This document shows positions 1-10,900 of a DNA stretch of 64,000 nucleotides, piece by piece (positions within the stretch are counted from its first letter, which is position 1; each line of letters opens with the position of its first letter). Source of the stretch: Apostichopus japonicus. Its lineage: Eukaryota > Echinodermata > Holothuroidea > Aspidochirotida > Stichopodidae. The translations under genes were made by a program, and so were the position numbers. The stretch spans positions 6,250,001-6,314,000 of the forward strand of contig NC_092561.1 in NCBI RefSeq assembly GCF_037975245.1, written 5' to 3'. Under the pieces are notes generated by a model. That model searched no databases. It had not been told where the DNA came from and worked only from the letters and a program-made list of their open reading frames with translations.

Positions 1-2006
1 TTTAACTCATTAGCCCGCTTGAAGGTGGCTGGCTTGTTGACTTTGTAATCGAAAAACCATGATGGATCTGATGAAACAATTACATGACAACAGAAGTGTC
101 AACTCCATGCATGGGTAGAGGGATACTAAAGTCCAATTCAATTCAAATTTATTTCTCATAGTATCTTTCAGAAAAAATAACACACAGTACAGTAGAAAAA
201 TATGTTAATAATAGGCCTAATAGTTACTGTTAGGCCTATGATTGAAAGATACTAGAATACATAACATAGGCTAGGCTAGGCCCAGATAAGTAGCCAATAG
301 ATGTTAACAAGGCTCACAGTCACAGTGGTTAGTGACCATAGCTTGCATTAACCAGGGGTCTGTGCTTGGCCATAAAAATACAGTATTCCAGCTAAGTAGT
401 GGGATTGGCCTGGGCTATGTCTTAAATGACATGATAAGAACGTTAATGCTTACCTACACTATAGTACAAGGCTTAGCCAAGGCATTAGTTAACAATAGGC
501 CTTGGAATGGATGTAACATTGTAAGCATAGAGAGCTTAAGTACTTAGTTACAGTACTTATGCCTAACATTACTCGTTAGCATGGCCTTTGCTAGGTCTAT
601 TCTGAGCTGAACAGTTACGGGTCAAGTGACTTCTCGGATGTTTGTACACCGGACCAACGCAAAAAGACCTTGAACGTAATACAAACCATATTCAACACCA
701 GGATTTCTTGCGGACATCTTGAATGACTACTAACACACACCTCATGTAAAGCGTCAAAGCACTGCTATCTCGAAACTTTACTGGGGTATATTACAAACAT
801 CAATATCGCTAAATCGGTACCTCAGTTGTTGGCATGATTTATATTTTATAGAACGCCAAATGGGAAATAATTTAACTGTGTAGTTGAAGAGCCCATGTGA
901 TTCCCGCCTGAACTTTAATTGTATTTAATTTAACGAAGATGTTTGTCAGGCATTAGGGTTATTAATATGATGACCAACTTTGGGCATAAAAGTTGGGCAA
1001 GTACTTCCCCTGTTATCTTTTGACATGTATTAGTAAGTAAACACGTGCATGAAAATAAATTTGAACTATTTATTTTGTTTTTAACTTTAAGATTTTCATT
1101 TCTTCAGTTTTGAAATTAGAAAGGAACTCTGCAAAGCCAACCTAAAAAAAAAGAAGAAGATTGTTATGAAAGTAGAAAAAAAAAAATTCCAATAGAACTG
1201 CTTTTCCCCATTGAGGAAACAACTTGAACACGATGATTGATATACCGTGTGTGAGCGTACAGTGAGAAAATATAGTTAAATTGACAAATAGTGTTAAAAG
1301 TTCAACAAGTAATATAAGGAAGGAGAATTTTGATATCAAGGATCTACAAATTCGGTTAACAGCAAACGAAATATATACTAGTATTATAATATGCTATATT
1401 GCATATTATCAATACTATTTTAGAACTTGGATTACTAAATACAGATTGTATAACATTTCTATACAGTCACACTCAAATAACTAACAATTTTGAATTTCGA
1501 AATTTATGAAGCATATATCCGCATATATAAAAGCGTCTTACTCGAGAAACTTTGATTACTCCTCCAGCAATAAAAAACGTCAAATCGTCCATAATTGTAG
1601 TCCATATATTAAGTATAGCTCTAAACTGAGATTGTACTAATAAATAATAATAAATTCAAAATTTTATTTTTGCAAATTAAATCAAGATATTAGATATATA
1701 CCAGGAACAAAGAATAAAAGTTTCAGTATAGCCTGTGAATTGGCTTCTTCCATCTGCAAATAGGCTGAACAAAATATCGTCAATCATGGTCAAATTTCGT
1801 TTTACATCCGAGGCTGTCCTCGCTCTGTCTCGGCGAGTCTTGCTCTTAAGTTTCCTCTGTGAAGAGATAATGCCTATTTCGTCAACGAGTTACCGACTGT
1901 TCGGCGGTGTCGTATCTCTTCGACAAGCGGCCGGTTTCTTGTTCCACGCGATATTCTGCAAACTGTTTTAGAAATCGAACAGATAGTGACACTGAATGTG
2001 GAAACG
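1..2006. other. Intergenic / upstream region, no gene recognised
   Basis: AT-rich sequence with several AGGCCT-centred motifs between about 210 and 500. I see no exon with coding character and no RNA gene. The last 200 bases before 2006 are richer in CG and end in a good splice donor (GTGAGC at 2007-2012). A donor there would join in phase 1 with the acceptor at 2220, but the matching frame has a stop at 1868 and no ATG after it. An upstream exon of the 2221-2921 gene may therefore lie here, but I could not define its start. Confidence 0.5.
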
Positions 2007-2220
2007 GTGAGCTTTTCTTTATATTTTATATTTTTCCCCCAAAAAATGGACGTGAAATATTTTTCTTTCACTGTTTCCAGATTTTATGGTATAGGTGGAG
2101 GTGGAAGACTGGGGTGAGTGGGGGGAGGGGGGGGGGGGTATTTCTCTCACACCCCTGGATCTTCACCTGCTAATTACATTTTTATCTCTCTTCTCCTAAT
2201 TTTATGGCTTTATAAAACAG

Positions 2221-2921
2221 ACGTCAGCCTGTCACTTCCAGAGTCCCTACCATCGGCAGATTACGACCAATCTCTTTACGGGGAAATATTCGTAGCCTAT
2301 GGAACTATCGAAGAACTGGATTTGGACTACCTACCGTGTGATTTGAAAGACCGGTTAGAAACGACTTACCAAAGTTTGTATTTTGCCATCCCTTACCGGA
2401 GCAATGGACATTCGGGATTACTCGTACTTGCGGAGATGACAGACGCAAAGAACCGTCTAACGCCACCGTTAGTGACGAACGATAAGTATCAGTTTATCGT
2501 AGATACCATCGACGAAGACGGAGAGAGTGTAACGTTACGTGTAGGTGAGGACAGCTTGACGCTAGAGGTATCCAAGAACGGTTCTTGTCAAACAGAAGAG
2601 GACGTTGGAGACGATTTCGATCAAGTTATCGGGGAAAGTCTGGACAATACCTGCTATCCAGAAAGATTTGATTGGGGATGTGGTTCAGTCCTAGGTTGGG
2701 ATATAGGTTATTGTAAGTCCATCAAAGAAAATCTGTGTGAGATTCAACGATATAATGGTGACGTCTGCATGCATGCTACTACCAGTAGTTCCGTCAGGTG
2801 TCCATCTACGATGAAAATCACATCTATGAATGGTGTTTTTCGTGAAATTCTTTCGGATTGCTTGATACGCTCCCATGGGAAAGTATTGAGACAGAATGGA
2901 TTGATAGAGATCACGGTGTAA
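2221..2921 (+). CDS. 3'-terminal exon of an unrecognised acidic, Cys-containing protein (5' partial)
   Basis: An open frame of about 232 codons ends at TAA 2919-2921. It is preceded by a pyrimidine-rich tract and an AG at 2219-2220, so it reads as a last coding exon entered in phase 1 (first two bases complete a split codon). The frame uses balanced codons and has no low-complexity bias, unlike other open frames nearby. The product is acidic in its first two thirds (stretches such as DTIDEDGESVT and TEEDVGDDFD). It has a cluster of cysteines in the last third (GSC, NTCY, WGCG, GYCK, NLCE, DVC, VRCP, SDC). No signal peptide, membrane segment or family motif is recognised. The preceding exon is uncertain; a donor at 2007 fits by phase but lacks an in-frame ATG. 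The nearest polyadenylation signal is AATAAA at 3772-3777, which would put the U2-like sequence in its 3' UTR. Confidence 0.6.
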
Positions 2922-4766
2922 ATATTAAATATCCTTGTCTGTCTCATTAGATTAACGAGAATCTGAATAGTGCATAATGTTATATATCGACTCTTTAAAT
3001 GACACTAGTGAGCATTTCACTATGTGTTTATTCTATACCCAAATATAGGCCTAGCTGTACCGGTACAGCTTAAATATGTAGTTATTCCATAAAATCAATA
3101 TCAGTTGTACATATAACCTCTACAAAGTAAATGCTTAGTTAATGTAGTATATTAACAGTTCCGACTTCATGATAGAGCTGAAGGGCGGGGTGGGCGGAGG
3201 GGGGGGAGGGCGGGGTGGGGAGGGGTGGAGAAGGAAGATGGATATTATCAAACGAAAGTGTTTTTTAATTTGATTTTTATGTTTGTTTGTGTAGTGGTGG
3301 GATGAGGACAGACATGGTTACCAAATGTACTGACAGATTTTCTGGACATAAAGACATTTTCCATGGCCACGGATGGGTTTGTAGATGGGGACCAAGGGGC
3401 ACATTTATAGTTTCATTGACACTGGCGACCATTTTTAGATTTTTCGAGGGTAATCCGAAAGAAAAAAGAAGATCTTCAAACATTTCATCACGTGACCCAA
3501 GTCTTTTAATGAACGAGATTGGAAAATGTTCGATCATTTCTCTCATTGTTTGTATACTAGGCCCGATTCCCGTGTGCCCTTCGTTCCCCTCTCGGCCTTT
3601 TGGCTATAATCATGTGTAGTATCTGTTCCCTTTCGAGGGGAATGGTGAAACACACCCGGCGATGATCACACAGTCACAGTCCCGATGCAAGGGGACTGGG
3701 GTTGAAAGCGGATCAGTTGTTTGGTAGCCCAGGTTCTTTCCTGGGAGACTTTTCTTAAAAAGTATCGTTCCAATAAAACACCTGTTATTTATTTAATTAT
3801 GCCACAAATAACAACTGATTAACTGCAGCAGAAGACGAAGACGATAAATTATATGTTTGAATTCGTTTATTTTAAACAAAAGAGCTGCATTTAATATGAA
3901 TTAACTGATCAGATCTTCAATTTCAATGTATTAATTAAACCACGTCAAATATAAGCACCAGAAAGGGTGTGACAGATAGGGGAATACACTCCATCAATAA
4001 TTTACTCGATCATAGTGGGGTTTTTCTTCCTTACGCTTCCTGGATAAAATTAAAAATTTCATTAAAAAATTACTTTAAAGATCTCAAAATATAGATATAT
4101 CACCATTTTACACCAATATTTGTAATCATATAGCAGCATTGTTCAAAGACCCATGTCCAAGACACAGATTGATAATTGATCATTACCTTACCCCATCCCC
4201 ATCCCCATCGCTTATACAGATTCACCAGGCCCACCAATCCGAATCCCTTCCTGTGCCCCTACACGTAAAATAAAATTCACAATGGGTTGAATTAGTTTAA
4301 AGCCATTGTCTTCGTATATACAAAACCCATTTTGATAGGTAGTCCGTGTGTGACGTCATAAATGTATGCGATATCACTTCTGTCATCTAGATGATATGAC
4401 TGAGCAATTGATATCGCTTTGTGTGGTCGTGATATCCTGTCCAGGAATCATCAATTTCTTGTATTATAATGCATATTTATGCAAACAAAGCCCCCACTGT
4501 ATAGCAAAATCAGACAAGACACACAGAAGGGGAGAAGAAAGATCGTTTGACGCGCGCTTCATTTGTGACGTCATGGATTTATGTACTCATTTAATCACCT
4601 CTTTCAAACAATGTACAGTATCTACTCATACATAGTTTCATTTCGTTTCATAGAGAACTATTTACAAGAACACATTTTAGGTGTAATTTGGGTAGAGGTA
4701 ATTGGAGGAAATTTTGGGTAGGGGTATACTTATATGGGTTAACTTGTGGACCACATAAGCTTGGCT
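2922..4766. other. Intergenic region between convergent genes
   Basis: This holds the presumed 3' UTRs of the (+) gene ending at 2921 and the (-) synaptotagmin ending at 4767. It includes a G-rich purine tract (3182-3235), the U2-like sequence, and AATAAA on the + strand at 3772-3777. On the minus strand, AATAAA signals fall at about 3786 and 3866. No other coding exon is supported. Confidence 0.5.
3585..3740 (+). ncRNA. U2 snRNA-like sequence (variant, pseudogene or U2-headed SINE)
   Basis: Positions about 3588-3627 match the conserved 5' end of metazoan U2 snRNA with only a few differences. This covers the stem-loop I segment (CTCGGCCTTTTGGCT) and the intact branch-point-pairing segment GTGTAGTATCTGTTC. 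After 3628 the similarity stops. In place of U2 stem-loop IIa and the Sm region there is a short hairpin (TTCCC...GGGGAA, 3625-3642). A GTCCC/GGGAC stem follows around 3679-3696, then a perfect CCCAGG/CCTGGG hairpin at 3728-3745. No canonical Sm site (AUUUUUGG-type) is seen. It could be a rearranged pseudogene, a divergent U2 variant, or a SINE with a U2-derived head. No promoter element was identified. Confidence 0.45.
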
Positions 4767-4928
4767 CTACCGGTCCTCTTTCAAAGGATGCCAAACAGTG
4801 ACTTGTTTTCTTGGAAAATCCATCATCTCTTGCCATTGGGTCTTTCCTAGTTCATCGCTGTCGAAACCGGTCGTTGTTTCACCAATGAGTTCATCTTGAC
4901 TCAGTACATCATAATCATAAACTTGCAA
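4767..4928 (-). CDS. Synaptotagmin coding exon 7: C2B end and stop
   Basis: Encodes residues 346-398 and TAG. It contains YDYDVLSQDELIG (D350, D352, and Glu358 where synaptotagmin-1 has Asp371). It ends with WHPLKEDR, the WHXL motif near the C terminus. The acceptor CATTCCAG is strong. Confidence 0.92.
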   Translation of the reverse strand: MQVYDYDVLSQDELIGETTTGFDSDELGKTQWQEMMDFPRKQVTVWHPLKEDR

Positions 4929-7900
4929 CTGGAATGAAAAGAATCAAGAACAATAAATAACGAAAAAACATAGAGAAGAAGAAACAAATAGAAAAGACAA
5001 AAGATAAAACAGAGAAGGAAATTAACAAAGAAACAAATAGAAGAAAAGTAAGGAGAAATTCGAAAGGGAAGAAGGAAGAAAAATGTAGAGAGCAGACGAA
5101 AGAACACTCCCCTATCCCACCAACCGCCACCCTTACCCCCCGTACCCCCCCCCCCCCAAAAAAACCCCGATAGAAACTCTATAGCTTTAATTGATCACAT
5201 TCGATTACTATAGGTAAGGTGATTTCAATGAAACAATTAGAACACTACAAAAGTGTGCAATTGTGATGCACATGCAGATGATATTAGCAAACTTTCTTGC
5301 ACACACTGTAGCTTCTCCCCACTTACCCCATCCCCCCCCCCCAACACATCTGTCATCATACAACTAGATAAATGTATATCGTTGTGAACATACCGAAGGT
5401 TGTAGCTTTTTCATAAATACCTTGCCGAATTCCTTCGCTATCTCAATTTGATAGCGCCCCCTTCCCACCCCCCACCACCCCCCCCCCCTTGCCTCCGCTG
5501 AATTCAAACTATAAATATATAAACAGAGAGAGAGAGAGGTGGAGAGAGAGGTGGAGATTGACGTCGTTATGTCTACACACCCGAGGGTCCAGTCTGTCAT
5601 ATATACTTCTCAGAAATATTCCTCTCTCAACTCTTAAGAAATAGACCCATAATCATAACCTCACATCCGTCTCACACCCACAGATTTATCGTGTCGACTT
5701 CATCATTGCGAGAATATTTTTTGGGGAAGAAAGGAAGGAACTTCGAACTGTAAGCCGAAATTATTCTGAAAACAGCAAACGAAAGGTCTCCTTACCTCTA
5801 GACTGTATTTCTTTATTTGTTTAAAAGGGATGTTGAAACTGATTGCTTCATTCCAAACCGGATCACAGTTCTTATACTGAATGGACGTTTTCTTACTTTT
5901 AACCCGCTTGTCTCCCTGGAGGAGAGATACTTTCACAAACGGATCTGAAAATTGAGAAATATATAAAGAATTAAAACGATATGTAAGTCGGGAGGGGGGG
6001 TGGGGGTCTGAATTCACTTTGATACCCATAAAGGTCTCCATGCTCTCCATGCCTTCGTACAACGACCTTTCATTTGAGTTCTTTCTCCGCAAAAGAAGGC
6101 CTAATAACTACAACGTCTATATACATATACACATTTTTCACGTTGCCTTCTAGTAACAGAATTATGTTCGTGCCCATTTAGAGCTCCTGATAAGGTGTGA
6201 CCACCCCCCCCCCCTCCTTCCCACACACACCCCTATCCTTGCATTATAACACCATTTTGAAAACCCCCTTTATCTATCGCTCAGTAGAAAATTTGATATC
6301 ACACAGAAAGGTGTTTGCATTGATGTCAATCGGAGATGTGACGTTATTTGAAGATAACGGATGGGGTAACGGGGGGGGGGGGGGGGTAACGAGGTCGCGT
6401 GATCTGAATATACAAACCGAACGGTAATAACTTCTAGTAAAGATGTTTACCCGATGATCCGTTAACGTCCATAGCCTTTAGATTCCTGGCTCTCAGAGCA
6501 ACTACCGTCAACCTTTCAGCATTGGGTAGAAAACTGATGGAGAAAAGCAAGTCTCCTGGTGCCTCTTGGTGCTGTTGAGAACAGGAGTGAATAATATAAT
6601 ATTAATATCACAAAGATTAGTTGGCCTATAAGCATAGAGCCAATCGTTCCATAAATATCGAAAACTAATAGTGAGATCGCAACTGTTATATGGCAATGTT
6701 AATCGCAGGCTATAACAACCACATATACTTATATATGTTGTAGCTCTTGCTCCATTTCAACCCAACACGGAATATAAAAAGTAGTTATTAACACAATCGC
6801 TTCCGTGTAGTCTTAATTATAACTTAAATACGCACAATAATGCACTATTTCAGGCAACGATTAATTTAAATCTTAAAAACGTTAATTTTACATGAGAGAA
6901 AACACCCACTCCCATCCCCATCCACCCACCCACTAGAGTCGGCTTGAATGATCTGAGAGTCACACGCCCTCTTTTTTTTTGTAAATCCGGAATCCGTCCC
7001 TGTAAAATTTTACTGTGTTAGAACACCTAAGAAATTCCAAAACTTTCAAAGTAGTCCATTGAGAGAATAATATTGACTTTAGGAATATGATGAGTAATAA
7101 TTTTGTTAAAAATATCAAAATTTATGCTCCTGAGGAAACTTTTTGAGTTTGCCATAATCGAAGCGAAAATCAATTGAATGGTCAATTAAACATTTTTTCA
7201 CCTTTTTTTTATACTTTTTTTCTTCCTGATTACTTGAAACAACACCGACGCTATTGAGTCATTCAGATCATGATGATGGGGGTTGCAGTGGAGCAAGTGT
7301 AATGAATATATACGTAATCAAAGGAAAATATCGAAATTTAACGCAAGATCCTGCATCAAATTTTACATTTAAATATCAAACGAAGTTGATACAACGATTA
7401 TCTTACTTAATATAATCTGATAGATGATAGAAAAATGAAATATGATAGATAGGTGAAGTAACCATTTACATATTAACGTAAATGAAAATAGAATTAGTTG
7501 CAACCCTTTTTTTTTGGACATGTAGGCTTAGAGGAAACCATAGATATAGATAGATTGAGCAAACAGTATATTGTCAGGCTCGGGGGAGGGGATGGGGGTA
7601 GGGAGGGGAGGAGAGGGGGATGCATATCTCTTCTTGTTCAACCCCCAAACTCATAAAATTAAAACTATTTTTCTTTTTAGCACAACAAATTGTATATCTA
7701 TTTCATAGGCTAAATATGCCTTAGACTGCACCACTTTATACGCCTAAAATGTTCCATTATTCTACGGGAGCAACACAGACCTAGACCTATGACCCCTCCT
7801 TCTTAATAATCATGGACCGCCGCCCCTGATTGTATACATGAGCTGATAGCAGTAACCTTTCTTTTAATCTCTCGTAGTCTCATATGACGAGAATTGTTTC

Positions 7901-10900
7901 ACGCATTTCCCAGCAGGCCAAGGGGGTGACGTCAGAGAGCTACAGGCCGACACCCGCGGCCAACTAAGTGGACCGAGAAATTATGGAATAACGAATAAAG
8001 TATTCACATTTGCATAACATACATAAGGAAAATGACTTCAAAACATGGGAAAGGGAAACTTTTAGTCAGTCCTAGTTCCTCCTGGACCCCCCCCCCCCCC
8101 CCAGTTGGCTTCATGTCCTTTTCATCATCCAAAACAGAGGTAGGACAGTTGCCACGTGTCAAATCATATGGTTCAAGAAATAACTTTTGAATTTTCAAGC
8201 ACGATACTTTTTATTTCATTAAAACAATCAGAAAATTATATATTCGTTCTTACTCTTTCTGGTTTGACGAGATCACTCCAAACATCGAGTTGGCGTGAGA
8301 CGTTTATGTCACATAAACGTATCTTGACGTCACCAATTGCGTCATGCCGAGAGAATTTATCAAAATCGTAGACTTTCATACAGAGTGTCTTTTCTTGAAG
8401 TTCATCATACGTTATTGGAAACTTATAAACCTCGTCGAATGATGGGTTTAATGTCTTTCTCTGACAAAGAAAAAAGAAAAATAATTATATCTATCATGAT
8501 GGAAAAGTTCTGCAGAGAAAATTTCAAAAAAGTAACGATTGCATCTTCAAACCAAACTGAAGAATTGACGTTCTGGTTTTCTGTGTATGAAATTTTTCAT
8601 TCATTTTGGGAGGGAAATTATTTTGTATTTTTTGTAAAATATCATCATTATTCACGTGGTTCAGTTTGTTATTTCAAAATCAACAACTTTACGTCAAGTA
8701 CATCCAGTTGAGGCAATGTTTTCTATGCACTACAAGTATGGTATGACCAGTAGGAATATCATGTTTCTATCAGATAAAAGTTAGGAACTGTTCATACTGC
8801 TAGTACGAGTGCTCTGAAACACGATATTAGATGACAGTATAGAGTGGTATTAGCTTTAGAATCAGAGAAAGGTTAGGAACTGTTCATACTGCTAGTACGA
8901 GGTGCTTTGAAACACAATATTAGAGGACAATATGGAGTGGTATTAAGATTAGAATCAGAGAAAGGTTAGGAACTGCTCATACTGTCAGTACCAGTGCTCT
9001 GAAGCAAGGTATGAGAGGACAGTATATAGTGGTAATAGCATTCGAATTAAAGTAAAGCCTCTGAAGAAGATCCTGATAGAATCGAAATGTCAGGCCAACT
9101 TACTTTTCACACACTCTCTTACACAGGCTGTTTAGTGGATAAGCAGTTTGCTAACAGTTTATCTTATTTTACTTAGAGTAAAGGTTAGGAGCTTTTCATA
9201 CTATCAGTACAAGTGCTTTGAAACACTATATTAGAGGACAGCATAGAGTGGTATTTAGCATTGCAAAATTGTCCAAACTGGCTGTCATGCCATAGGTTAT
9301 TAATAGTATGCTAATTCATGGAGACTATGCAAATTAATGCGATGACGTATACCTGAACAGTGGATTGCCTCATTCGTTTCTCCTCGTCTGGTTCAAGGTA
9401 TATTTTGACGTAAGGATCACTGTAACCGCCTATGTCCATAGCAGGTAAATCAGTTGCTATAGGTAACGCCAAAAAAACAAAATGAAAATGTAGAAAATAA
9501 ACTATTCCAAAGAAAAGTTCGATATGACATAAATATGACGTAAGGAATAAGCAGAGGGGAAAGGAAGGGGGACATAACTTGTACCCCGGGTACAAACTAT
9601 TTTACTTGGTGACCCTAATTTTCCACCTTCATCATCTTGGCGACCCTCCAGTGATGGTGGATGTTGTGACCTTGGGAAAGGGATCTAATGGGTGGAGGTA
9701 TTCCACACCCCTTTACCCCCTCGTGAAAGTTTTAAATGAGGAAGGGTGCTTATAGTTGTAAACTTGAGTTATGTATATATGTTGCAAATTTTGAAGTAAT
9801 TTATTTACAAGTTTTTTTCTTCTTCTTTATGTTTTAAATATATCGGCAATTTGTTGTTACCATTTTCCGAACTTCTTCGGCGACATTAATTTTTTCTTTT
9901 TCTTTCTTGAGACAAGTCTAAAAGGAGTCTCGATCCCCACTTTGGATACCAGGGACATACTACACTAATGAAGAATATCACTTAATTACCAAAATTCTAT
10001 ATTGTTTGTTTGATTGATTGGAGGAGAAGGAGGAGGAGGAGGTTCTTTTCACGTTATTCCCCATGGCCCACCTCCCATGGCCCATTAAACCTGACTGAGA
10101 AATAAGAAGTGCCGACTATTTAGGTGAGGAGGAGGGTGGGGGGGGGGGGGAGCGGGTATACGTCTTACCTTCGATCAATTTAACTACAAAATCTGAAGTC
10201 CGAAAGTCATATTTCAGTTTTGTATGTAGACTACCTCGACGCGACTTTGGCTTGACATGTTCTTTCTCAAGTGAAGTGTGTAGCACATCATCTTTTTGTG
10301 CGTAAAGCTCAGGCTGAAGAGCGCCAAATTCGGAGTAAAAAGATTTACTTTGAGATAACCCTTCAGGGCTTCCGTCATTTTTAAAGTCAGCCGGACTTGC
10401 GGAAGGTGACTTGAGGAATTCTTGAGCGGTTCCAGAGGAGGAGGGTGGTTGGACTTCTTCGGCTTGTACAGTACCATATTTCTGATAAGGTAGTACAAAC
10501 TGTAGTAAGAAAATGAATAAACACATGGAAAATAGAAGAAAAACTGTAGTTTTATTCATCTTCACGAAATAGCACCGCGTATACCCCCGTCAAAAAACTA
10601 ACGTCGTGGGCTAAGAAGGTATAGCCTCTTCCATTTACTTCGCACCTCTTTGTAAAATTTTCACCCCCATTTTTCTCCCTACTTCCAATTTCCACACCTG
10701 TATGTTGGAACCATTCTTTCTATACTGTCCTGTTATGTCATGTCCCGCTTTATCGAAGCACTCGTAATGACAGTATTGGCAGTGTGAATATCATGTTTCT
10801 ATCAGATTAAGGTTATGAACTGTTCATACTGTCAGTACGTGTGCTTTGAAAAATATATGACAGACAGCATAGAAATGGTATCAGCTAAGAACCAGAGTAA

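Noticed and set aside
1907-2006. First exon for the 2221-2921 gene
   Set aside because: The donor and phase fit, but the frame has a stop at 1868 and no ATG, so the exon could not be completed.
3277-3619. Overlapping open frames on both strands of about 90-110 codons
   Set aside because: No codon bias, no homology cue, and the plus frame ends inside the U2-like sequence.
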